From contig JAKJDA010000069.1 of assembly GCA_022706165.1 (NCBI GenBank), forward strand, positions 1 through 10,322: a stretch of 10,322 nucleotides of DNA. The letters run 5' to 3'. The position numbers and the translations under genes are program-made. Under the pieces are notes generated by a model. It had not been told where the DNA came from. It worked only from the letters and a program-made list of their open reading frames with translations, and made no database searches. The DNA comes from Candidatus Hydrogenedentota bacterium. Lineage in GTDB: Bacteria; Hydrogenedentota; Hydrogenedentia; Hydrogenedentales; SLHB01. This document shows, piece after piece, positions 1 to 5,691 of the stretch. The number at the start of each line of letters is the position of its first letter. Position 1 is the first letter of the stretch.

Positions 1-157
1 CCGTCCAGTCAGCCAACATCCGCATAATAGCCCGCAAGATTAGGTGTGTTGAAACCGGAACGCCGGACAATCCGTCGCCATGCATACACAGGTAAACGGC
101 AAACGCCAAAGTTCCCAATCCCGTTGCCAGCCATCGGTCTATACGTCTTTCATCCAT
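1..157 (-). CDS. N-terminal fragment of an unidentified membrane protein (cut by window edge)
   Basis: Reading the minus strand from an ATG at 157 gives 52 uninterrupted codons running off the window at base 1. The protein begins MDERRIDRWLATGLGTLAFA, followed by VYLCMHGDGLSG and then VPVSTHLILRAIMRMLADW. A short charged N-terminus precedes a hydrophobic stretch at about residues 10-25, which fits an inward-facing N-terminus and a first membrane helix. The start follows a purine-rich stretch (GGACAAAGA) that is a poor Shine-Dalgarno site. Large membrane proteins of the DUF2723 or glycosyltransferase type often begin this way, but I see no diagnostic motif, so I do not name a family. It is probably a separate transcription unit from the genes at its right, because about 190 non-coding bases with a hairpin lie between. 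Confidence 0.5.
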   Translation of the reverse strand, partial: MDERRIDRWLATGLGTLAFAVYLCMHGDGLSGVPVSTHLILRAIMRMLADWT

Positions 158-177
158 TCTTTGTCCATCCGTCGTAC

Positions 178-199
178 GGGCAGATCTTCGTATCTGCCC
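178..199. repeat. Perfect 8-bp inverted repeat (hairpin) with 6-base loop
   Basis: GGGCAGAT (178-185) and ATCTGCCC (192-199) are exact reverse complements around the loop CTTCGT, giving a stable stem-loop. It lies just upstream of the membrane-protein start at 157 and downstream of the protease remnant. No U-tract follows on either strand, so it is not a canonical intrinsic terminator. It could be a factor-dependent terminator or attenuator, or an operator. Confidence 0.55.
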
Positions 200-244
200 T
201 ACCATCGCCTACAGTGCTTTTCTCGTTTCTCTCGCAACTCCCCC

Positions 245-270
245 ATCCCGCTACTCAGCTACCCTGCTAT
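245..270. repeat. Degenerate octamer repeat (GCTA every 8 bases)
   Basis: GCTA occurs at 250, 258 and 266, exactly 8 bases apart, with similar C/T-rich filler between. On the minus strand the units read TAGCAGGG, TAGCTGAG and TAGCGGGA. This is a decayed short tandem repeat of unknown function. Confidence 0.4.
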
Positions 271-290
271 TCTGCCTCTCCCTCATTCCC

Positions 291-318
291 CCTACAGCCT
301 ACAGTCTACAGCCTACAG
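291..318. repeat. Heptamer tandem repeat, four units
   Basis: Four consecutive 7-base units read CCTACAG, CCTACAG, TCTACAG and CCTACAG; only one base differs. On the minus strand the unit is CTGTAGG. A further isolated copy is at about 208-214. The array sits just downstream of the protease remnant and is too short and regular for CRISPR. It resembles a microsatellite. Confidence 0.65.
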
Positions 319-347
319 CCCTCTCTCCATCCCGCCCCCCCCCATCC

Positions 348-701
348 TCACAGCCCAATCAGCTCCAGCACCGGATCCATCGGCGTCGCGATCGAGTATC
401 CCGAATTCGAGAGGTTCCTGTTCGCGAATCCGTTGCTGGCGTTTACCCAAACCTCCGCGCTCGGAACGAATTGGCAGACCACGCCGATCACCCTCATCTG
501 CCGTCCGTCACGATCACTTTTCACCTCAAGGACAGGCCCTCCGCTGCTGCCGGGATAAGCGGGACAGTCGAGAACGATCGAATGGCTCTTGTCGTTGAGC
601 GCGGCCACAATGCCTTTTCTGAGCAACGGCCGAAGGGGATCGAGTTGCGGCTGCTCCTGGATCCCGAGACTGCTTGGGTTTCCGAACAGATAGACCTCCA
701 T
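348..701 (-). pseudogene. Trypsin-like serine protease remnant (catalytic-Ser half only)
   Basis: The 117 residues match the second half of a chymotrypsin-fold (trypsin-2/HtrA-like) protease. EVYLFGNP (residues 2-9) resembles the strand before the oxyanion region, LRKGIVAAL (27-35) follows, and AYPGSSGGPVLE (48-59) carries the nucleophile serine at residue 53. RVIGVVCQF and the C-terminal helix SIATPMDPVLELIGL close the domain. The half that should supply catalytic His and Asp is absent, and no signal peptide is present. An in-frame TGA lies two codons before the ATG at 701, with no Shine-Dalgarno site, so this ATG is probably an internal Met. The neighbouring permease frame (plus one shift) reads VWYKLK immediately before this point, which would fit as the missing preceding strand, so a frameshift near 702-705 is likely. 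I judge it a 5'-deleted, frameshifted remnant that probably gives no active protease. Confidence 0.6.
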
Positions 702-1704
702 GCTTCAGTTTATACCAGACACCGTAACTCGTGTTCAGCCACTGTATCGCCCGGCTCACGTTCCCCTTCAAGGTTGCGAAAACAACACCAGTCAATATCA
801 CACAGCCGCCAACAATGCTTAAAGGAGTTAACCGCTCGCCTAAGAACAGCACGGAAAACAAAACTCCCACTATCGGTGTAAGATACATCGAGACCGTGGT
901 TCTGACCACTCCGAAAACCCGACATGCTGAACTCCAAAAAACAAAGCAAAGCGCGGATGCAAAAATTCCGAGAATCATAATATTGCCCCACACCGATGGC
1001 TTTGAAAACCGAGCTGTGTTAACCTCGGCATCAATCGTAACTCTTATCAATCCATCCAAAACTGAATGTCCCTGCTCCGTCATTCCATATACAACGACAG
1101 GAAACATTAAAACTACGGCGTAGCAAAATGATTTTCTCATCGCAACGACAGGACAGATACCCATCGCGTTCACTTTGTCGAGCAGCACCGAATACAACCC
1201 CCAGCACAACATGGCGCAAAATGCCATTGTATCACCGATCGGGCATGACACAACCTCAACGCACCCTCTCAAACTCACAAGCGCCACCCCGACAACCGCC
1301 ACTGCGGAACCTATGAGCAGACGCACCGAAAAATGTCCGTTACGGGTGAACGCTCTCACCATGAACGCCGTGACAATAGGCCCGAACGAAACAAGTATCG
1401 CCACATTGCTCGCATTGGAATATTTTATGGCGCAATTCTCAAGAAACTGATACGCAGCCACCCCTGTGATTCCCATCGCCACGTAAAGTATTTCATTTTT
1501 TAGCGTCCGTTCCACCGGCATCAAAGCATCCAATCTTTTCTGAACCATACCAACCGGCACCAACACCGCCCACGCCAATGCGAATCGCAGCCAAAGGATC
1601 TCAAGCGGAGAAAAATCCACCAACAGCGAACGCGTATTCGCAAAAGACATCCCCCATACCGACACTACTGTCGCGAGTTGTAACCACCTGTAAAACATAA
1701 ACAT
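526..1704 (-). CDS. EamA/DMT-superfamily permease with out-of-frame C-terminal extension
   Basis: An inner-membrane permease of the drug/metabolite transporter superfamily (two EamA repeats, ten predicted helices). The first half begins YRWLQLATVVSVWGMSFANT and includes the conserved FSPLEILWLRFALA. The second repeat includes GDTMAFCAMLCWGLYSVLLDK and ends with the typical SMYLTPIVGVLFSVLFLGER, then GGCVILTGVVF. The domain is complete at about residue 312, near base 769. About 75 further residues run to the stop at 526; from roughly base 701 they are Arg/Ser-rich and overlap the protease remnant in another frame, so this tail looks acquired by loss of the original stop. The ATG at 1704 overlaps the activase stop as TGATG, implying translational coupling; GTG at 1707 and ATG at 1698 are alternatives. 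Hand counts of sample lines give about 42-48% GC against 62-63% in the GRE gene, suggesting a different origin. Substrate unknown; export or import of a metabolite of the adjacent pathway is possible. Confidence 0.85.
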   Translation of the reverse strand: MFMFYRWLQLATVVSVWGMSFANTRSLLVDFSPLEILWLRFALAWAVLVPVGMVQKRLDALMPVERTLKNEILYVAMGITGVAAYQFLENCAIKYSNASNVAILVSFGPIVTAFMVRAFTRNGHFSVRLLIGSAVAVVGVALVSLRGCVEVVSCPIGDTMAFCAMLCWGLYSVLLDKVNAMGICPVVAMRKSFCYAVVLMFPVVVYGMTEQGHSVLDGLIRVTIDAEVNTARFSKPSVWGNIMILGIFASALCFVFWSSACRVFGVVRTTVSMYLTPIVGVLFSVLFLGERLTPLSIVGGCVILTGVVFATLKGNVSRAIQWLNTSYGVWYKLKHGGLSVRKPKQSRDPGAAATRSPSAVAQKRHCGRAQRQEPFDRSRLSRLSRQQRRACP

Positions 1705-2453
1705 CACCGGAGTGGCGGCATCGAGTCCTGCATCCCCAGCGCCTCATATTTGGAACGGGCATAGTCGTGATATTCAAGTTTCACAATGTTCTTGATGCCG
1801 AGCGAAGCGAGATAGCCGTCGATCCTCCGCATTTCATCCGGCGCGTTGTTGCAACCGGGCACGACCGGAATGCGCACCTCCAGCTTGACCTTTTTTGAAA
1901 CCAGATATTCAAGATTCTGTTTGATCGGGCCGTTACGAACCCTACAGAGCCGCTGGTGCAATCCGCTGTCGAACGCCTTGAAGTCGGGCAGCCACACGTC
2001 GGTGAGCGGCAACAACCGCTCGATTGCGGCCGGCGGCGCGTAAAGCGAAGTGTCCAGTGCGGTGGAAAGTCCCACCGCCTTGAGCGCCGCGAAGAATTCC
2101 GCCGCCCACTCCCAGAATAAGAGCGGCTCGCCGCCGGAAAGCGTCACGCCGCCGCCGGTCGCCTCGTAAAACTGCTTGTCCTCCAGCGCCTTCGCGACCA
2201 ACTCCGGAATCGTCGCCGGTTTTCCATAGAGCTTCAGCGCACCGCCGGGGCAGATCGTCTCGTTCATCGTGCATTTCGCGCAGTGTTTGCACTTGTGCTT
2301 GAAGCGCGCGAGCTGCGGCGCGGGACTGAGGCTTTCGGGATTGTGGCACCAGAGGCACTTGAGCAGACAACCCTTCACGAAGAATGTCGTACGGACACCC
2401 GGTCCGTCATGGATCGCCATTCGTTTCGTGTCCAGCATCAAAGGTGTTTTCAT
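1704..2453 (-). CDS. Glycyl radical enzyme activase (radical SAM, PflA family)
   Basis: A 249-residue cytoplasmic radical SAM enzyme that would use S-adenosylmethionine and a [4Fe-4S] cluster to abstract hydrogen from the glycine of the GRE encoded just upstream. Seen directly: the N-terminal RMAIHDGPGVRTTFFVKGC, the radical SAM cluster motif CxxxCxxC at C29, C33 and C36 (CLLKCLWC), and SGGEP at 106-110. A second cysteine set C55, C58, C61 and C68 (CKHCAKC then six residues to C) would bind one auxiliary cluster; PflA itself lacks this, and many other GRE activases have more cysteines here. I chose the ATG at 2453 because GAGG lies six bases ahead; the frame is open much further upstream, but that part is the GRE gene in another frame. 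The Shine-Dalgarno sits on the GRE stop codon, and the gene ends in a TGATG overlap with the permease, so all three are probably co-translated. It has no Tat signal, unlike its partner. Confidence 0.93.
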   Translation of the reverse strand: MKTPLMLDTKRMAIHDGPGVRTTFFVKGCLLKCLWCHNPESLSPAPQLARFKHKCKHCAKCTMNETICPGGALKLYGKPATIPELVAKALEDKQFYEATGGGVTLSGGEPLLFWEWAAEFFAALKAVGLSTALDTSLYAPPAAIERLLPLTDVWLPDFKAFDSGLHQRLCRVRNGPIKQNLEYLVSKKVKLEVRIPVVPGCNNAPDEMRRIDGYLASLGIKNIVKLEYHDYARSKYEALGMQDSMPPLR

Positions 2454-2459
2454 TTGCAT

Positions 2460-2463
2460 CCTC
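2460..2463 (-). promoter_or_regulatory. Shine-Dalgarno GAGG for the activase, overlapping the GRE stop
   Basis: GAGG lies six bases before the ATG at 2453 and overlaps the GRE TGA at 2464-2462. This decides the activase start: the nearby ATG at 2459 would have no spacing. It implies coupled translation of GRE and activase. Confidence 0.7.
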
Positions 2464-4750
2464 AATGCATGATTCTCTCGGCTCGCAGGATGTAGGCGTC
2501 CTGTTCGGATTTCGGCATGTCGTTCCAGCGGACGTTCCAGCCGCAGACGCGCACCTGAAGATTCGCGTACTTCTCCGGATGCGCCTGGGCATCGCGCAGC
2601 TCCTCGGAACTGAACACCATGAACTGAACCACGTCGCCACCATTCGCGTGGAACACACGCACGACGGACTTCATCGCCTCGAGCCCCTCGCGTCCCGCGC
2701 AGGCCGACGGATGCATCATCACGTCGAGAGGATAATTCCCCGGCATGACCTCGACGCTTGACGACGCGAGCGTCGCCACCAAAGCGGTCACGCCCTCGGT
2801 GTCCGCCCCCATCGTCGGCGACAGATTCTTCGACATCTCCTCGCCCGCCTTTCGCCCGTCGGGCGTCGCGCCGGTCTTCTTGCCCAGTTCGATGAACTGC
2901 CGCGCGCTGTGGCCGGACGCGCGGAAGGTACCGCCGCGCCCGTTGGGGAAACCGTTTACCCGGCTCGCGAAGCATTTGAGTATCTCCGCGCCGAGCGCGT
3001 TCGCTTCCTTGTCGTTGTTGCCCCACTTGCGTTTCGAGCGCAGCATCCGGAGCCGCATCGGCTCGTGCCCCTTCCAGTTCGCCGCCATCACTGCGCCGAG
3101 TTCCGCGAGCGTCATCTCGCGTTTCTCGTAGACGAGCTCCTTGACCGCCATCAACGCATCTACCGTCGTGCCGGTGCCGATTCCGAGGAAGCTGCTGGCG
3201 TTGCCGCGCGGGCAACCGTCCATGAAGCCGTCCCTGCGCGTCTTGAGTGCGTGCTCGGTCGCGAGCGTCATCATGTTCGCGGGATTGACCTCTCCAAGCA
3301 CCGTCTGGAGCTCAGCCGCGATTTTCCGGCCGCGCTCGGACACGTCGCCGAGGCGGCGCAAATACTCGGCCACGAACGCATCGAACGAATCGGCCGACCA
3401 CGTTCCGTCCTTCGCCTCGGCGAGCATCTTCTCCACCGGCTTGAGGAAGTTGACGTGGCCGGCGCCGGTACGGTTCAAAGCGTCGGGGAGTCCGTGCCCG
3501 TAACAGCCGAACAGATCCATCGTGCGGCAATCCTCGTCGGAGGCGTGGTCCCACTTTTTCAACGACTTCGCGGCTGACTCCTCGCCGATGAAGGCAAGCG
3601 AGCGGTGGCGCCGGGCCATATCCATTAGTTTGTCCATCGCCCAGTCCGGCGTGTTCGGCGCGATCTTCACCAGAATCTTCGGCGTCGGCAGGTTGCATTC
3701 GTCCACCACTTCCATGATGATTTTCGAGACGTGGTTGAACGCGCTCGATCCGTCAGGATTGGTGCCGCCCAAGCCCGCGGGCTGGTTCCAGTAGTTGTTG
3801 ACCGAGCCCCACTGCCAGAGGAAGTGTTTCAACTGCTCGCGGAACTCCACCTCGGTGGTGCGGCCCGCCGCGATGTCCGCGTCGTAATACGGCGTCAGGA
3901 ACACATCGAGCAGGGAGAGCGAGCGGCACTGGAAAGCGTCCAGATGCTCTGAGTCGAAGAACCAGAGCCACACGAACATCAGCATGTCGTAGGCCGTCTG
4001 CGGCGGCTCCCGGCGGAGGCGCTCCAGACAGGCGATCTCCTTCGTGAGTCGCTCGCGCCCCTTCGCGCCGTCCTCTATCTTGTCCGCTGCGAGCCGCTTC
4101 TTCGCCTGCACGATGAAGCGGTCGATCCCGGCCATAATCGCATCCATCACCACCTTGAGGCTGTCGTAGAACGGATCGTTCGGCTTGGCGTACTTCTCAA
4201 GCCGCGCCTTTACTCCGGGGAAGCCGAGCTTCAGGATGACGCGCCAGTCGGGGACGGAATGGTCGAAATCCTGCCACATGCACCAGTCGCCCGCGTTGTT
4301 GCCGGCGTGCCAGGCGGCTTGCACCTGTTTCGGCAGACGCTTCGCATTGACCGGACCAGAACGCGGATAGAACACGGTGTTTCGCATCGGTAAATCATTG
4401 CGGTTCCACAACGAAATCGCGGGGAACCAGTCGAACCCCGCGACGTCGATCGCTTGGCGGGTCAGCTCGAACGCGAAACATTTCGCCTTGGTCATCCGCC
4501 ACGGCTCGCCGGACTTCGCGCCCTCCGCAATGATTTTCCTCAGCTCATCCTTGATGCCGGCATTGTCGAATCCGGTCGTCCGGTCCGTGACGTCCTGCCG
4601 GAACTTCTGCCGCAGGTAGGTGTCGGCGTCGGCGAAGTTTGCGACGTACGGATTCGACGCGCCGAACAAGACCGGCGAACTGCCGGCCGCGACCGTTCCC
4701 ATCACCATCTTAGAAAAATCTCTTCTCGTAATTCTCATATCGTCCCCCAT
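2462..4750 (-). CDS. Glycyl radical enzyme (PFL-like family) with a twin-arginine signal
   Basis: A 762-residue GRE, close to the length of pyruvate formate-lyase (about 760). The PFL-like barrel spans about residues 40-620 and the glycyl radical domain follows. Putative active-site cysteine: C416 in DLFGCYGHGLPDA. Putative radical glycine: G737 in VRVCGWNVRW, followed by SEQDAYILRAE as in other GREs. PFL has a Cys-Cys pair and diol dehydratases have CxE; this has a single Cys then Tyr-Gly, so it is neither by motif and the reaction is unknown. The N-terminus, TRRDFSKMVMGTVAAG, is an exact S/T-R-R-x-F-x-K Tat signal, which is unexpected for a cytoplasmic, oxygen-sensitive family. The ATG at 4750 follows GAGG by four bases. 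The ATG at 4738 (MRITRRDF) is an alternative that aligns with the esterase start; either keeps the signal. It lies 24 bases after the esterase stop and is followed at once by its activase, so one operon is likely. Confidence 0.92.
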   Translation of the reverse strand: MGDDMRITRRDFSKMVMGTVAAGSSPVLFGASNPYVANFADADTYLRQKFRQDVTDRTTGFDNAGIKDELRKIIAEGAKSGEPWRMTKAKCFAFELTRQAIDVAGFDWFPAISLWNRNDLPMRNTVFYPRSGPVNAKRLPKQVQAAWHAGNNAGDWCMWQDFDHSVPDWRVILKLGFPGVKARLEKYAKPNDPFYDSLKVVMDAIMAGIDRFIVQAKKRLAADKIEDGAKGRERLTKEIACLERLRREPPQTAYDMLMFVWLWFFDSEHLDAFQCRSLSLLDVFLTPYYDADIAAGRTTEVEFREQLKHFLWQWGSVNNYWNQPAGLGGTNPDGSSAFNHVSKIIMEVVDECNLPTPKILVKIAPNTPDWAMDKLMDMARRHRSLAFIGEESAAKSLKKWDHASDEDCRTMDLFGCYGHGLPDALNRTGAGHVNFLKPVEKMLAEAKDGTWSADSFDAFVAEYLRRLGDVSERGRKIAAELQTVLGEVNPANMMTLATEHALKTRRDGFMDGCPRGNASSFLGIGTGTTVDALMAVKELVYEKREMTLAELGAVMAANWKGHEPMRLRMLRSKRKWGNNDKEANALGAEILKCFASRVNGFPNGRGGTFRASGHSARQFIELGKKTGATPDGRKAGEEMSKNLSPTMGADTEGVTALVATLASSSVEVMPGNYPLDVMMHPSACAGREGLEAMKSVVRVFHANGGDVVQFMVFSSEELRDAQAHPEKYANLQVRVCGWNVRWNDMPKSEQDAYILRAERIMH
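4701..4723 (-). repeat. Signal-peptide DNA shared with the esterase gene (copy in GRE gene)
   Basis: Over 23 bases coding for RRDFSKMV (from the second arginine) plus part of the next codon, this matches the esterase signal-peptide DNA at 5532-5554 in 22 of 23 positions; the only mismatch is a synonymous third base of the serine codon (TCT against TCG). Beyond the block codons differ more, though the encoded pattern VAA continues. Confidence 0.7.
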
Positions 4751-4774
4751 TTTTCCTCTTTTTCGCGGCTGATT

Positions 4775-5569
4775 TTAACGGATGGTTTCAAACGCCTCAA
4801 AATAACGTTGCCCCAGAACCCGCAGCGACCCGGCGGAGAAATGAATGCCGTCGGATTGGAGCGGCAACTCCGCCGCCTTCACCAGCGCGCAATGCGGAAA
4901 CTTCGCGCAGAACGCCGCAAGTTTTTTGTTGAATACCGCAAAACACTCCGGCTTGCGGGTCGGTCCCACCGGATGCTCGGAAAGCTCGCCGAACACGATC
5001 GGCAGATTCGGATTGCCGAGCTGACGACGGAGTTCCGTCATCATTTTGGCGAGATCGACAAAATAATCATCGCCGCGCAGCTGGCAGTCACTCTCACCCT
5101 GGTGCCACAGAACGCCGCCGAGTTCGGACGAACGCTTGGCGAAGCCCGCCATCGCCACCGCGTGGTCGAAGAGCGCTTCCCCCGGCATCCACTGGTCAAG
5201 CCGAGTTCCGCCGTCCGCGCACGGAATAAGCCCGATTTCGCGATTGAACTTTTTCGCCGCCGAGTCCGCGAAACTCGCGCCGAGCGAAATGCCGGAATGA
5301 AAATCTTTGCCAAACACGGCGCGATCTGGATTGATCGGTTCGGACATCGGCTGCCATCGCCCCATGCGCAGCATCTTGCAGCGGTTGTTCCCGATCGGCG
5401 GCACTTCGTTGAAATGTCCGCGTCCGGCCATATTGCTCTGCCCGATCAGCAGGAACGACAGAGTCCGCTTAGGCGTGTCCAAAGGTGACTTGGCAAGCAA
5501 CGCCAGCGGTCCGTTGGCAGCAACCGCCCCAATCACCATCTTCGAAAAATCTCTCCGAATGACTTTCAT
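4775..5569 (-). CDS. Tat-exported SGNH esterase, sialate O-acetylesterase/acetylxylan-esterase (SASA/CE6-like)
   Basis: A 264-residue predicted carbohydrate O-acetylesterase, likely removing acetyl groups from a polysaccharide or sugar. Motifs seen: FLLIGQSNMAGRG (residues 39-51), the first block with putative nucleophile S45; CADGGTRLDQWMPG (117-130); GVLWHQGESD (152-161), typical of SASA/CE6; and SDGIHFS (239-245) with D240 and H243 as the likely acid/base pair. The N-terminus MKVIRRDFSKMVIGAVAAN carries an RRDFSK Tat signal almost identical to that of the GRE; no strong signal-peptidase site is visible. Length suits a single-domain esterase. The ATG at 5569 is preceded by GAGG at a 7-base spacing. 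The GRE gene follows after 24 bases, so this is the first visible gene of that cluster. Exact substrate (sialic acid, xylan, other) is not shown by the sequence. Confidence 0.88.
   Translation of the reverse strand: MKVIRRDFSKMVIGAVAANGPLALLAKSPLDTPKRTLSFLLIGQSNMAGRGHFNEVPPIGNNRCKMLRMGRWQPMSEPINPDRAVFGKDFHSGISLGASFADSAAKKFNREIGLIPCADGGTRLDQWMPGEALFDHAVAMAGFAKRSSELGGVLWHQGESDCQLRGDDYFVDLAKMMTELRRQLGNPNLPIVFGELSEHPVGPTRKPECFAVFNKKLAAFCAKFPHCALVKAAELPLQSDGIHFSAGSLRVLGQRYFEAFETIR
5532..5554 (-). repeat. Signal-peptide DNA shared with the GRE gene (copy in esterase gene)
   Basis: Counterpart of 4701-4723; 22 of 23 bases identical, including third codon positions, in the stretch coding for RRDFSKMV. 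The flanking first codons differ (AAA GTC ATT against AGA ATT ACG), so similarity is limited to the core of the signal. Confidence 0.7.
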
Positions 5570-5691
5570 ATTTCCACCTCTTTCCCTGCAACAGCGAGCG
5601 TTAGCGAAGCCATCGCTGATATCGATGTGCTTTTTCTCTTCCGCGCGGATCGGCGCGCGTCGCGTCGGACGTCATTTACTTGACTTCAAGA
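5570..5691. other. 122-base intergenic gap between the beta-repeat gene and the esterase
   Basis: The gap holds the esterase Shine-Dalgarno (GAGG, 5577-5580), a GC-rich 6-bp inverted repeat (CGCGCG at 5642-5647 and 5654-5659, loop GATCGG), and a nearby inverted pair CAGCGA/TCGCTG at about 5590-5616. No U-tract follows the hairpin, so it is not a textbook terminator, and no convincing promoter boxes are seen. Whether the esterase cluster has its own promoter or is read through from the GH5 promoter is open. Confidence 0.5.

Larger units (their letters stand above)
158..347. other. Non-coding spacer, purine-rich on the minus strand
   Basis: No convincing gene lies here; frames open on the plus strand have low-complexity Pro/Ser/His-rich translations. 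The plus strand is strongly pyrimidine-biased from about 236 to 347, including a run of nine C at 335-343. It contains two short-period degenerate repeats (about 245-270 and 291-318) and a perfect inverted repeat at 178-199. It separates the protease remnant from the partial membrane-protein gene. Confidence 0.6.

Noticed and set aside
291..318. CRISPR array
   Set aside because: Units are 7 bases, directly adjacent and without spacers.
46..598. Plus-strand open frames at the left end
   Set aside because: Pro/Ser/His-rich translations through a pyrimidine tract and antisense to real minus-strand genes; no domain signal.
526..1704. A genuine permease-protease fusion protein
   Set aside because: The protease sequence is in a different frame from the permease, so no fusion protein would contain it.
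2454..3215. Extension of the activase frame upstream to 3215
   Set aside because: It is an antisense-like Arg/Gly-rich shadow of the GRE coding sequence; the GAGG site and the PflA-type N-terminus set the start at 2453.
2462..4750. Pyruvate formate-lyase proper (pflB)
   Set aside because: It lacks the Cys-Cys active-site pair and the RVSGY loop; only the general GRE family is supported.
4454..5488. Long plus-strand frame of 344 codons
   Set aside because: It mirrors the esterase and GRE start region; Arg/His-rich, no recognisable motif, typical antisense shadow in GC-rich DNA.
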